64,000 bases of DNA from Clavulina sp. PMI_390. Its lineage: Eukaryota; Basidiomycota; Agaricomycetes; Cantharellales; Hydnaceae. The position numbers and the translations under genes are program-made. The stretch lies in assembly GCA_015039315.1 (NCBI GenBank), contig WIDE01000031.1, positions 272,066 to 336,065 on the forward strand, given 5' to 3'. Below, piece after piece: positions 10,490 through 20,980 of the stretch (its first letter is position 1; the number at the start of each line of letters is the position of its first letter). Below the pieces are notes generated by a model, which did not search any database, was not told the DNA's origin, and saw nothing but the letters and a program-made list of their open reading frames with translations.

Positions 10490-11073
10490 TCACGCAGAGC
10501 AGTTTCTATACTCGGACCACAGCCGCGCGCTGTTCATCTGCTGAGCGTTCAGCCACACGCGCCCCTTCTAGTTATCAAGTGCCATAGTATGAATTATCAC
10601 AGCCTTGATGTGTTCCTCGCGGCTAGTTTTGTGTACCTTTTTCGTGTGCTACACCATGTCTCCATGTTTTCACCAGTATGAAACGCATTCCACATCTAAC
10701 CATCCACCTTGAAACTCTCATTACCCAGGCTCATACACGTTGTGATATCCATGCGCTCGTTTCAGATTCTCCCACGTACTCGGTCGATATCCCCTCGACT
10801 ACTACGCATCTAAGCATCTTGAGAATTGAATATCACCATGAAATTATCCCAAGTTAGCTAGGGGCTGTTGAACGTGGTGAATGGGGTGGAGGCACTGGGA
10901 AAAATGCTGTTCCCGACGGTTTGTTGACAGGAAATTGGCTGCTGTGAATCCATCTCCACATGTTGACCACACCTACCTCATGTGCCCCTGGTGCAGTAGT
11001 GCTCCTTCTCGATCACACTACTCTGCAAACTTACCTGCCTCAAACGATTTCTCTTATGCTATAGTGACTCCAC
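10490..11073. other. Intergenic region between two family I F-box genes
   Basis: Contains copy B of the 76-bp RPS16-flank repeat at 10650-10725. The rest, up to the next ATG, is presumably promoter. No other gene is visible. Confidence 0.6.
10650..10725. repeat. 76-bp repeat, copy B
   Basis: Second copy of the sequence found just after RPS16 at 8705-8780, with four substitutions. It sits 160 nt downstream of the 9146-10489 F-box gene. RPS16 itself is single in this window, so a piece of its 3' flank was duplicated without the gene. Confidence 0.9.
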
Positions 11074-12438
11074 ATGGATCATCTTCCAGTTGAACTTATC
11101 TCCCACATCTTCATCTTTGGATGCGACTTTGCGGGCTTCTATGGGTTCATCGCTTCAGGGTTTCATTCACCGTTACTAAATGATCCATTGAAGGGCATTG
11201 AAGAGTCTGACCCCACATGGGATCGGTTCCGCGTCACCATCACTTCTGTGTCCAAGATGTGGAGGAGAATTGCATATTCTACAGCAGAGTTGTGGTCGAT
11301 CATTAGTATACGGCTCATGAAATCTCAGTTGGACACCCCTTCTTCCTTCCTCAATGCCTGTTTGGAGAATTCGAAAACCAGGCCTCTAGATATCGCCCTG
11401 TACGGTATAGACTGCAACCAAATTATGGCCATGTGGGAGATGCTCATCCCAGCATTAACACGGTGCCGCTCTCTTCATCTCATCATACCCGTTCGCATCT
11501 TCCAGTTCATGACTCCGCTACCAACGGACCTTGGCTTGCTTGAGGAATTGAGCCTGACCACGAATCCGACAGGCGGCCATGGTAATTTCAGGCGTGTGAA
11601 GATCTTGCCCACTCCCTCACATATTCCTCGACTTCGTCGTTTGAGACTCACAGAGGTGTATGATCGAATGATCGCTGCTGCTCCCTTGGAAAATTTGGAT
11701 GAGTTCGCGCTGGAATGTCATGGCACCACCAGCCCCTCCACCGTTGTGCGCCTCCGCAACATACAGCACCTGGCGCTCAACTCTCATTTATCCTCCACAC
11801 AGGCCCTGGAATCCATAGAATTTCCCAATCTCAAGACCCTCGAGTTCTACGACGAATTCATTGTGCGATTGATTCGTGCTCCCAATCTCATCCATATCAC
11901 AACAGAACACATGCGATTTCTACCCATGTTGGCGCCCGATACCTTTCCGCGACTTCGCGAAGTTGAAATCCGAGATTCTCGCGTGCATGCATGGGGTGCA
12001 GACTTTCAGAACTTGTCGCATCATCAATTCATGCCGTCTGTCGAGATATTTCGACTCCCGCGCCAAAATCTCGCTGCCTTTAGGATTTCTGTCTCCATGC
12101 TCCTTGATCTCGGGATGAACGAAAGCACCCTACAGGAAGACCCTAATGGATTGTTTCCTTCCCTTCGTACCCTCTACTGCACCAGCATCTCAGTGGATCC
12201 TGGCTCCAGCTCCGAATTTCGAGACCTTGATGACGCTCTGTCTCGGACGGTCCACGAATATCTCAATGGGCTTCTTATCAAGTTGCTGCAACAACGCCCG
12301 ATGCTCTCGGTTGTTGTGCCAGATGGGGTAATGACCCCAGCTCTGATGGACACTCTTGCTCCTGAGCTGGGAAGCCGCGTCATCAATAGCAATGCTGTAT
12401 CTGAAGCAGCTTTGATGGCCGCGCAAAGCCGTTTCTGA
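11074..12438 (+). CDS. F-box/LRR-like protein, family I
   Basis: Single exon, 454 residues, closely similar to the gene at 9146 and to that at 17042. The F-box is split by the family insertion (MDHLPVELISHIFIFGC then VTITSVSKMWRRIAYSTAELW). Leucine-rich segments follow, with HIPRLRRLRL, FPNLKTLEFYD and SVEIFRLPRQN. The tail LLQQRPMLSVVVPDGVMTP with LAPELGSRVINSN and SEA is shared with the 17042 copy. Its downstream flank (12530-12775) is also shared with that copy, so the two genes and their 3' flanks arose as one unit. No lesion is seen. Confidence 0.85.
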   Translation: MDHLPVELISHIFIFGCDFAGFYGFIASGFHSPLLNDPLKGIEESDPTWDRFRVTITSVSKMWRRIAYSTAELWSIISIRLMKSQLDTPSSFLNACLENSKTRPLDIALYGIDCNQIMAMWEMLIPALTRCRSLHLIIPVRIFQFMTPLPTDLGLLEELSLTTNPTGGHGNFRRVKILPTPSHIPRLRRLRLTEVYDRMIAAAPLENLDEFALECHGTTSPSTVVRLRNIQHLALNSHLSSTQALESIEFPNLKTLEFYDEFIVRLIRAPNLIHITTEHMRFLPMLAPDTFPRLREVEIRDSRVHAWGADFQNLSHHQFMPSVEIFRLPRQNLAAFRISVSMLLDLGMNESTLQEDPNGLFPSLRTLYCTSISVDPGSSSEFRDLDDALSRTVHEYLNGLLIKLLQQRPMLSVVVPDGVMTPALMDTLAPELGSRVINSNAVSEAALMAAQSRF

Positions 12439-12529
12439 TCATAAATGCGAGCTACATTCTCTGTCTTCGCCGAATGTCGGATTCGCGTGCTTCACTTCCT
12501 AATTCCACGTGCGGGCTGAACGGGTAATC

Positions 12530-12775
12530 ACAGCCTTGTACGCTCTAACGTAAACGTTCAATTTCCTGTGCATCTTCGTTCGCTACTGCAATTCATGGAA
12601 CCTCGAGTCTGAGAATTCCATCGACGTCTCGACGGCTTGATGTCCGAAAGGGGAGTGCTCGCTTCCTCAGAAGTCTACTCATGTCGTCGGGCCGCCAGAT
12701 GACCTACCTCCACGATCTCGTATATATAACGTTGACAGCCTGAGAGCTCCTTCCCTCATTCCATATGACCCCCTA
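12530..12775 (+). repeat. Orphan copy of the arrestin-like gene promoter
   Basis: Matches 18490-18740, the region immediately upstream of the arrestin-like gene at 18753, including a TCGACGGCT block, GACCGAAAGGGGAG-like and TCGTCGGGC blocks and the TATATA element before a GACAGCCTGA motif. Here no arrestin-like coding sequence follows; the next gene is the UbiA prenyltransferase on the other strand. It is a promoter copy without its gene. Confidence 0.8.
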
Positions 12776-13111
12776 ATAGTTACCAAGGTATTAGCAAAAT
12801 ATTTTTTTCTGCACCCATGGCGTCAACAACGCTAGCAGAAGCTGGAGAGAACATCAACCCAGCAGATAGAGTGATTCTTCCGCTCATAGTAAAGTCTACG
12901 GGCGCCGGAGCCGAGGAGGAAACAGGTTTTGCATATTCAATGAGGCCTGGAGCACGAGAAATCACATATGCTTTCTAGGTACACTACTTCGGCGACCGAG
13001 AGGTAGAGCACGACGACGAGTGTGTAATATGAGACTCGGAAATTTCCCGATGGGTCACACCTATCTTCGGTCTTATAGAGAAGGTAAGGGACCATTCGAC
13101 GGAAGTTCGAA

Positions 13112-14130
13112 TCAAATGAATATAAACACTTGGGCAGCACAGAGCCACAGCTAGGCGTAAGATTTCGACGCCAGTCGCCAGGAATTCACAACTTCATAAA
13201 AATTGCCTAAAAGGTAGCTTACGTCATACCAAAGATAGGAAGCTCTGTCCTGCTTTGGAGTTGTCAAGAGAGGAAACCTCATCCCTGTCAACATGCCGCA
13301 GAGGATAAACATTCCTTTCGCAAACATAGGTGCGGCTCCGATGAGCTTTGACATCGTGCAGATAATAACACTCCAAATGATGAGGAGAACCGGCATAAAA
13401 TAGCGGGATAATTGCGGGAACAGGATAGGCAAGGTGACCCGGCCACGTTCGGCATCACCCAATGTGTCGCGGAAGTCGGCGGCTTGGATCGTCGTGAAGA
13501 TGATGATCATGTTTAGGGCGTGTCGAAGATGGTACCCAGGTTCAAGAGCATCTATGGAAGCTAAGCGGTCACCTTCAGTAGCGAATGAGTTTGAAGAGTC
13601 GACTTGGCTTACTGTCAGCTGCGACGGTCGCCGCGCCCGAGTTGAAAGCGCCATACATGATGGCGACACTTCCCTGCCTCCCGAACCAGTGCTTGCCCAA
13701 GTTTCCCTGGTTGTACCACGACCCAAGGAGCAGTAAGACGATGCATTGTGGCACGACATCCCAGAGCCAGCTAAGGCCGAGGCATAGAGGCAAGATACAC
13801 CAACGCAGGTGGTTAGCATTAGTGATCGATATCTTGCCGGAGGGGATAGGCCTGTATGGCTTGTTGATTTTATCCTCCTCAGGGTCGAAGAGCTGATTAC
13901 AGATGCAAAAATAAAGAATATTGAGGAATATCCATAGAAGAGCCCGCAAAATGTGCAGAGTACTGGTGTGTGGAGCAGCGAAATAGCTCAGGATGCCCTG
14001 AAGTGAGGTGTTTGTAAGGTGCATTACCGAGGGCGCAATCCAGGCGTACCACGGGCAGAATCACGGTTTTGTAATCCTCTCTGATGAAAAGGTGGAACAA
14101 TTTGGCGGTGTCAAGGAAGAATGTTGCCAT
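13112..14130 (-). CDS. UbiA-family prenyltransferase (membrane)
   Basis: Four exons (14050-14130, 13613-13997, 13223-13551, 13112-13150) give 277 residues with closed phases. Both UbiA metal-diphosphate motifs are intact: N61xxxD65xxxD69 in NQLFDPEEDKINKPYRP, and D181xxD184xxxD188 in the segment QAADFRDTLGDAERGR. Hydrophobic segments between them fit the usual multi-helix membrane bundle. The family transfers a prenyl diphosphate to an aromatic acceptor, or in some fungi cyclises terpenes; the substrate cannot be told. The last exon restores the conserved LWYDLWL end, whereas reading through the intron would not. The start is less certain: an upstream ATG at 14255 is out of frame with this one. 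Two decayed copies lie at 15345 and 20010. Confidence 0.85.
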
Positions 14131-14770
14131 GAATGGGGCAATAGACGAAGGGTGTCACTGGAGGCTCCTGTGATGTTTTGAGACTGTGGTTCTTGGTGAT
14201 ACGGACTATATATGGTCCACAGCCATCCTATGTCTCCGACTGGCGCGGAAGGCATGATCCAGATGGAGCACCACCGAGGCAGATTCCTGCTTGATGAAAT
14301 CCAGAGTGTCGGTCGAAGCTTGTCAAAAGGATAGTGATGATCATTGAGGCCGTCTATAGCTATGTAAGCTGATGAGAATGCTTTAAAATAACGAGCTGCA
14401 ACGCCATACCAAGTTTACGTGATGTTAGCATACAGTCTAGGGAGTTGGGACAACGACAAGTGCGGTGCATGAACCCCATAGAGAAGGATTCGGAATGCAG
14501 GGACTCATGAGATAGATTAACCACTCGTAGTGATAGAGACGCTTAAGGGATCATATTTTATTCGTCACAATACGGCTAGAAATAGGCAGAGTGTTAGTCT
14601 TGCGCCCACTGTATTGCTGTATAGTACCTGGAAATCACCGGGAAGGTGGGATGCGAGAATTGAACCCTTGAAGAGACATCCTCCAGGATAATCCCGATAT
14701 GCAAACCAGGCGGTTGGGGTGCTAGAGTAGGGAAGAAATTTCACATTTTGCGGACTGGACTGCGACGACA
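14131..14770. other. UbiA upstream flank, shared in part with two relic loci
   Basis: No gene recognised. A segment near 14500-14560 (GATAGATT, then AGAGACGCTTAAGG) recurs near 16425-16470 and 20340-20390, each time upstream of a UbiA copy, which shows that the flank was duplicated with the gene. Confidence 0.6.
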
Positions 14771-15163
14771 TCATGGGTGGCTGTATCCCAAGTAGAGGAC
14801 AGCGATGCAAACGGGCATAGAATCCATTGTGCGTGAAAGCATAAAAGGTGGCAGTGCGATGATTTGGCAATCCGGACGCAGTTCACCAGTGGAGGGGTTG
14901 AGAAGTGTGAAAGGGTATTCGGCCGGCCCGGCTGAGAGTTTCAGGAGAGTTGCCACCAGGACGGCTGGACCTGATGGTGGTGCTGAGGCCCCGATAAACA
15001 AGCTTGCTGGTCGCAGGGGGTGCGAGAAACATTTTAATCGAAAAGGGGTCGAATGAACAGAGCCTTTCTCACACCTTGGCAACCAACAACGTGAGCCTCG
15101 TCGCACGCGGACACAGAAACCCTGCGTCTCATCTTCATCGGCGATTTTGCGTGCTCCGGTCAT
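14771..15163 (-). other. Unidentified open frame, possible membrane-protein relic
   Basis: A minus-strand frame of up to 130 residues. From about residue 70 it shows AGPAEYPFTLLNPSTGELRP followed by a hydrophobic segment and LYLGY. That layout is vaguely like the start of fungal wax synthase-like acyltransferases, but I see no catalytic motif, and the frame stops before further helices. It lies between the intact UbiA gene and its first decayed copy. Treat as unknown. Confidence 0.25.
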
Positions 15164-15344
15164 CTGCCCCCCAACTTGTGAAAGAACCTATAGGCGTCTC
15201 CCTGGGCATCGATGACAAAACATAATACGGATTCGCTGCATGTGATGCTTGGGTCTGCCCGAAAGGTGGATGGCGAGGATGGCTGCTTCAGTCTAGAGGA
15301 AAGGGGGCCATTCCATCGAAGCTCATTTGATGGGCAGAGTGGGC

Positions 15345-16045
15345 ATAGAGCGGGGGGGAGCCTGGAAAGGAGGATAGGTGTAACGGTTCTTCGGCATTCA
15401 GCATCACTCAACGCGTCGTAGAAGTTGGTGGCTTGGGTGATTGTAAGTGACTATGTTGACGGCAAATTGAAAATGGTACCTATCAGTTTAGAGAGTCGAG
15501 TGGGCTTACTGGCAGATGAGACAGCTGTTGCGTCTGGGTCAAAAGGGTATTCATGATAGCAACGCCCCCTACCTCCTGAACCCATGCTTCCCGAGCTGCC
15601 TTAATTCTACCGCAACTCAAGGAGTAAGAAGACGACACATTACAGATAATGATGTCGTAACACCCGCAAAAGTCGGCGAAGACTGATGTAGGGAGGCAAG
15701 ACACGCCAACGCAGGCGCTGAGCCCGGATGTCGATGTTTCATGTGTAAATTCGAGCGAAACGGTTTGTTGGTTCTTTTCATGAGGTTATATGCTTGATTG
15801 CAGATGCGGAAGTGGAGGAAATCCAGAGAAGTTCATAGAAGAGGGCGAGCAATTGCATGACACCGGCACGGGAAATGGCGAAGCAGCTAAGCACTAAATA
15901 GGAAAAAAAAGTTTCGGGTTAGACTCATCTGGCTGGGGAGAGGCAGTGAAGACGCTGTGCAAACATACTGCAGGGAGGGATTGGACCCTTTCGTAATCGC
16001 TGATGGAAAGATGGACAACTCTGACGCTCTGACTCTCCACAGGTC
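15345..16045 (-). pseudogene. Decayed UbiA prenyltransferase copy
   Basis: Nucleotide blocks follow the order of the intact gene at 13430-14100: the CGGCATTCAGCATCAC block (second Asp motif region), the exon 3/intron 2 junction with a GGGCTTACTG splice site, the GCCAACGCAGG stretch, CAGATGCGGAAGTGGAG (counterpart of the helix before the first Asp motif) and CCTTTCGTAATCGCTGATGGAAAG (counterpart of the exon 1 segment). Many indels and stops interrupt every frame. The 3' part of the gene is not recognisable. Confidence 0.75.
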
Positions 16046-17041
16046 GCCGCCGTGGCTAAGAGGGGCGGTGAGATTGTGAGTCTTGAGAGCTCCGGGGCCG
16101 GATAGTTCGGCCTTAACAATAGGAATCTCTGTAGGTCATAAAATCATGGTATTCCTTGAATTGAAGCAGAATTCATAGTATCCGTGAGTCAGCGGGCAAT
16201 AGTTCATCTCTAGCTCGAACTTACCCTATCGAGGTGGTGGGCCCTGATTAGGACCATTCAAGTCTATGAAGGCTGGCAAACGGGGGGGTTTTTTTTAAAA
16301 AAAAAAAAAAATACCGCAGGCTGGCTGTTATTCCAATCTCACATGGTTGCAAGACACCCCTGAGAGATAGCCAGTTTTGTAGCGTGGTCTATGAGCCGAG
16401 GAAGAAGTGAGAGGGAAGGGAACCACGGGATAGATTAGTGGTCTAATGAAAGAGACGACGCCTAAGGAGATGCCAGGTTGATTGCACGGAACTCCGTGAG
16501 AGGGGACCGATAGATATTACCTCTGGTGTCTGAGCGTAGCCCACATATTGGCTGTATTGGTATAGGGAGCTCTTCATTCACTTGCGGAAGGGCAAATATG
16601 CCAGAGTCGAAAAGGAAAACAGCGTTTCTTGTAATGTGGAGCGGCGTGCTGAGTACTCGTGAAGTTTGATAGTTTAGGGAAAGATCACAATTTGGGCCCC
16701 CTGTAAGGATACAAGACATCTCGCCAGCACCAAAAGTTAATCAGCTTGCTCGTATGTAGGATGCAGGCGAACCCTTGCTTCTCGAATTGCCGCAGCTGAA
16801 CTCCATGAGAGGGCTGACGAACAAATCTCAAATAAAGATAAACAAACTTCTTTTCGACACCATATATTCGCACTCCTCTATCAGAAAGTCTACGTGTCCT
16901 CGGTGGTGGAGGATGCCTTCGGCTGGAGGTGGAGGCAAGTGTCGCCGGCGACCGGGGGGGGGGGGGGTGGGCAACTCCTAAGGTCGGCTAGGCGCACGAT
17001 CGTAACTCGGTGCCGCGCTGAAACCAAACAGAACAGAACAC
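16046..17041. other. Intergenic: UbiA upstream flank copy, then F-box promoter
   Basis: Blocks at about 16425-16600 and 16655-16850 match 20340-20480 and 20600-20790 in order and orientation and represent the flank upstream of the UbiA copies. The AAACCAAACAGAACAGAACAC stretch just before 17042 belongs to the promoter or leader of the F-box gene. A 12-G run lies near 16957. No gene is recognised. Confidence 0.55.
16285..16312. repeat. Homopolymer cluster G7-T8-A15
   Basis: A run of G is followed directly by T and then by a long A run. Together with the G run near 16957-16968 it marks positions where assembly or base calling may be wrong. Confidence 0.7.
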
Positions 17042-18385
17042 ATGGATCGTCTTCCAGTTGAACTAATCTCCCACATCTTCATCCTTGGATGTGAATTTGC
17101 TGGCTTCTACAAGTTCATTCGTTCTCAATTCTACTTACCGGATCCTATGGATCCGTTGAAGGGGATCAATAATCATCATCACGCATGGGATAGGTTCCGG
17201 GTCTCGATCACATCTGTCTCTAGGACATGGAGACAAGTCGCCTACGCTACGACAGAGCTGTGGTCAATCATTGACATCAGGCGCATGAAGCTTCGCTCAT
17301 ACACGCCTCTTAGCTTTGTAACAGCTTGTTTGGAACATTCCAAGACTCAACCTCTTGACATCGCCTTGTACGGCGTTGAAGTCTTGGAATTTATGACCAT
17401 CTGGGACCTTATCGCTCCGGCACTACCACGATGTCGCTCCCTTCATCTCATCATACCCTCTGTTGTATTCCGCTCCATAGCACCACTACCAGAGAGCCTA
17501 AGTTTACTCGAAGAAGTGAACTTTACGATCGATCTGCCCGCTCACGACAGTATTTTTTTGAGCACGATGCTTTTTCCAAGTGCGGCGTACCTTCCTAAAC
17601 TTCGTCGCCTGATGGTCACAGGGTTTTATGAACGGATGATTGTTCACGCTCCTTTGGAGGGTTTGCACGAGTTCGCGTACCAAAGTACAGACCCTCTTAG
17701 TCGCTCATCTCTTGCACGTTTACGTCAAGCGCATAATCTAGTGCTTAACTCCGACGTCATTTCTCCTGATACGGATTCGGAGCCTCTAGAACTTCCTCAT
17801 GTCAGGATCCTTGAGTTTCATGACCCCTTCATCGCGAGTATGATTCGTGCCCCCAATGCTGTCCAGCTCAAGGCGAAGACGGCTGGATTTGTATTTGTGA
17901 TGGGACCTGATACCTTTCCGCAGGTTCGCGAGATTGACATGTATTCCAGCCTATCAGTAGAGGCTGTAGCTTGGCTGCATTCCCCAGTGGGAAATATGTC
18001 ATCCTTTCGATTGATGCCCTCCGTTGAGATTCTTCGCCTCCCTCCCCAAGATCCTCGTGAATTGAGTATTTCTCTCTTTACTCTCCTCAACTCGGAGACA
18101 GCTATTACGAGTAATGACCCCCCACAACAATCACCTGCTCGCCTGTTCCCTTCCTTACGGAAATTATATTGCCAAAAAATCTACCCAGCTGTCGATAACC
18201 GTCACTTCAAGAAAGTCGACCGAGAACTGGATGATCGTCTCGTTCAGCTGTTGAGACAACGACCATTGCTCTCAATTATTGTGGCAGCTCCAATCATGAC
18301 CCCCTCTCGTATGGAAGATATTGCACCTGGGCTAGGGGGGCGTGTCTTCAACAGCGATACCGAATCTGAAGCGGTAGTATGGTGA
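17042..18385 (+). CDS. F-box/LRR-like protein, family I
   Basis: Single exon, 447 residues. F-box halves: MDRLPVELISHIFILGCEF and VSITSVSRTWRQVAYATTELW, split by the family insertion. The body has leucine-rich stretches (YLPKLRRLMV, LPHVRILEFHD, SVEILRLPPQD) and ends with LLRQRPLLSIIVAAPIMTP, IAPGLGGRVFNSD and SEAVVW. It is most like the 11074 gene, with which it shares the downstream arrestin-promoter block; here that block is followed by the arrestin-like gene, so this unit is the more complete of the two. Confidence 0.85.
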   Translation: MDRLPVELISHIFILGCEFAGFYKFIRSQFYLPDPMDPLKGINNHHHAWDRFRVSITSVSRTWRQVAYATTELWSIIDIRRMKLRSYTPLSFVTACLEHSKTQPLDIALYGVEVLEFMTIWDLIAPALPRCRSLHLIIPSVVFRSIAPLPESLSLLEEVNFTIDLPAHDSIFLSTMLFPSAAYLPKLRRLMVTGFYERMIVHAPLEGLHEFAYQSTDPLSRSSLARLRQAHNLVLNSDVISPDTDSEPLELPHVRILEFHDPFIASMIRAPNAVQLKAKTAGFVFVMGPDTFPQVREIDMYSSLSVEAVAWLHSPVGNMSSFRLMPSVEILRLPPQDPRELSISLFTLLNSETAITSNDPPQQSPARLFPSLRKLYCQKIYPAVDNRHFKKVDRELDDRLVQLLRQRPLLSIIVAAPIMTPSRMEDIAPGLGGRVFNSDTESEAVVW

Positions 18386-18752
18386 CCGCGCAAAAGCGTT
18401 TCTGGATAGGGAGATTCCGTGGCTGCTCTCTCTCTTGGAACCATGTGCTTTACTGCCCGATTTCAACGTGTAATCTGAATAGGCCATCACAGCCCGCACC
18501 TTCTGACGTAAATCGTCAGATTCCTGTGCATCTTCGTTCATTCTCGCCAGTCATTGAACGCTCGGATCCGAGAATTCCGTCGACATCTCGACGGCTCAAT
18601 GACCGAAAGGGGAGCGCTCGCTTCCTCGGAAGTCTACTCGTGTCGTCGGGCTGCCAGATGACCTTCCTTCACAATCCAGTACATATATACCGTCGACAGC
18701 CTGATCGTTCCTTCCCTCACTTCATATCGATCCCGCGATAATCGCAGGGGTT
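18386..18752 (+). promoter_or_regulatory. Promoter of the arrestin-like gene
   Basis: The 367 nt hold a TATA-type ACATATATAC at 18681-18690, about 65 nt before the ATG, followed by a CT-rich leader. Most of the region (18490-18740) is duplicated at 12530-12775, where the gene is absent. The same TATA-like position is kept in that copy. Confidence 0.65.
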
Positions 18753-19710
18753 ATGTCTGCACTGAATTCCTCTGATCTTCCTTCCTATGGACTCGACGAC
18801 TCCTTAGTTGACGATGATGCCGATGATCCGCCTCGATATGTTGGAAGGCGTGTTCCACGCTCCCTGACCAGTCACACTTACGAGACCAGGCATCAAAGTA
18901 GTGCTACTATTACTCTGCTATTGAACACATCGCGCTCGCCGTCGGCAAGCAACCTTCCGCTATTTTACCTACCCGCGACTGTCGGTGGTGAGGTACAGCT
19001 CTTACTCAGCAAGAAGATGAGCATAAAACGAATCGTTGTCACTGTATGCGTGAAAGCTACATTCTTAGCTTTGGTCATGACGAATTATTCCTCTATGTCG
19101 ACAGGTCGCTGGAAATATAGTGGTGAAACCCATCACTGACGGTCTCGAGTGGTCGCGCTGGCAAGCCCTCGCTAGCGCAGGACCAACCAGGTTCTGGAAA
19201 GCATCTTCACCCAACTTGCTCTTCGTCAACACGGCCTACAGTGAAGCTCAAGCCCCACAGCCTAATCTGTCGAATGCAAGCACGAATGCTGTGGACATAC
19301 CTGCAGGGACGCATAAATTCCCTTTCTCGATCAGCATCCCAGCGACGTATCTCCCTGATCCATCATTGTCGGTGGATGCGATATTAGCACGAGTGCACGC
19401 AAAGGAGAAGCAGCGTGAGTTGTGGCCAGGGTCAGGGGCGCTTGGGTGGGCAAAGGGCTTGCTCGGCGCGGGGAAGGGAAAAAGTACGGAGATGGGTGTA
19501 GTCCCGGCCACGGAACCTCCAGCGGACGAATCGACCATCATAGAGGACTCGCCGCCCCAAGTGACGGAGGTCATAATGCCTGCGACAAAACTCAAGGGAG
19601 AGATGCGCAGAGGGGACTGGTATCTTCATGAGTGGTCCATCACAGTGTTCATTGAGATGGGAAGGGTGCAGAGTGATTACAGGTCCGTTCCTCCAGCTCA
19701 CGTGGGATGA
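18753..19710 (+). CDS. Arrestin-like protein, N-terminal domain only
   Basis: Two exons (18753-19043, 19105-19710) give 298 residues. After a short acidic lead (DDSLVDDDADDPPRY), segments typical of the fungal arrestin N-terminal fold follow: TITLLLNTSRSPSASNLPLF, a GGEVQLLLSK strand, VTVAGNIVVKP, and HKFPFSISIPATYLPDPSL. The frame ends soon after WSITVFIEMGRVQSDYR, which would be near the end of the N-domain; no C-terminal arrestin domain or PY motif is seen. Arrestin-related proteins link cargo to ubiquitin ligases and endocytosis. Either the gene is truncated, with UbiA relic sequence now directly downstream, or a further intron near 19687 was missed. Confidence 0.55.
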
Positions 19711-20009
19711 CAGGATAAGGGTGATATAAAGACTAACTCGTTGGCCACCTACGCTATATATCATCATGGGAATCAAGATACCAGCAGAAGATTTTTGTGC
19801 TTCATCCAGATCGCTGAGAATGATGAAATGGGTTGCGTGCGCCGGACAGAAGCTGGGCCAGCTGGCAGGGTTATAGTCCTGGCGTCGATGAAGCTGGAAT
19901 ATTTGACTATCGGATCCGACGTTGAACAAGCTTTGTATACTCCCCGCAGCGTTGGGCGCGAAATGTATTGGGATTCGCCGCCTACGATGCCCCAGCAGGC
20001 CAAAAGGCG

Positions 20010-20300
20010 AAGCGTGATGATGGCTATCCACAGAAGGTTGAGCGGTGTAAAGCTACAGCTGGGCGTAAGACCACGAAGTTACTCCTCAAAAATGACGGCT
20101 TCTTGCTTGGTACGCTCGAGGAAGAACCGACAAACTACAAAGGGGGAAGGAGCTTGATCTTGCTCTGGAGTTTTCAAGCGAAGGGTCCTCATGGCCGTCG
20201 AAAGTCATGAGGCGTCAAAGATGCCCTTGGCGAAGATAGCTACCGCTCCAAGAACCGTTGACAACACAGCAACACTCCATATGGTGAGCAAAAGGCAAAT
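20010..20300 (-). pseudogene. UbiA prenyltransferase relic, 3' end
   Basis: Matches the 3' part of the intact gene (13140-13375): the last-intron acceptor region AGCTACAGCTGGGCGTAAG, the TCTGGAGTTTTCAAG block and the CCTTGGCGAAGATAGC block all occur in order. The last exon would stop one codon after the splice junction, and the 5' two thirds of the gene are missing; upstream-flank sequence follows from 20340. This is a third UbiA locus with an internal deletion. Confidence 0.75.
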
Positions 20301-20339
20301 CTGCGGCGCTAGACGTATGCTCGTCAGAGGGGGGAGTCA

Positions 20340-20790
20340 TGGCATGTGATAGATTGCCATTAGTATCAAAAGAGACGCCTAGCTGGCGGTCATCTTGAAT
20401 CAAGATCCTTGATTGCTCACAGGAGACCGACAGATATAAGCCGCAGTGCTTGGAAAATGGCCCCACATGTTGGCCATGTTATCACCGGGCGCTCTAGGAT
20501 TCACTCAAGGGCTAATAGACCAATTTAGGTAGAGAAGTAAGCTTCTCATGAATTTCGGTCATCGCGCCAGTGTCCCAGCACCGCCGTAAACATCCACGAA
20601 GTTTGACAGCTCAGGAAGAAAGATCAAAGTTTAGGGGCCCTTCAAGGGTGATGTCACCAGCGCCAGTAATTAATCGGCTTGCTCGTTCGTAGAATGCAGG
20701 CGAACGCTTGCTTCCAGAGTTGCCGTACTGAACCTGAAGGAGGCGCCGCCAAACAAACAGGAAAACAGAGGTAAATAACTTTGGCAGGTT
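20340..20790. repeat. UbiA upstream-flank repeat (second copy at 16425-16850)
   Basis: Corresponding blocks in both copies include ACCGA(C/T)AGATAT, a shared block containing AAGTTTGA, and a longer block running from CCAGCACC/CCAGCGCC through AATCAGCTTGCTCG or AATCGGCTTGCTCG to GATGCAGGCGAAC. The divergence is considerable, with small indels, so the duplication is not recent. No coding role is visible. Confidence 0.65.
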
Positions 20791-20980
20791 TCCATTGCTG
20801 CGAAGTATGCTCAGGGCTCGAGACGCTCGCTAGTTCTGATGCGGCGTCATTCATCTTTTCTACGTCACTCTGGAGCAACGACATGTGGTGCAAGTCTAAC
20901 CAGAACAGTAGTCTAGCCCGTCAACGCGGGAACACCACAAGCTGGTTCTTCCAGACTGTCCAACTCGGCCAGTATCCGCC

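Noticed and set aside
14061..14255. Upstream ATG (14255) as the UbiA start
   Set aside because: Out of frame with exon 1, and no intron I could place joins the two without leaving an in-frame TGA; the internal ATG at 14130 was used instead.
19432..20031. 199-residue minus-strand frame crossing the arrestin-like gene and spacer
   Set aside because: Overlaps the sense gene and UbiA relic; no motif; not consistent with any exon model.
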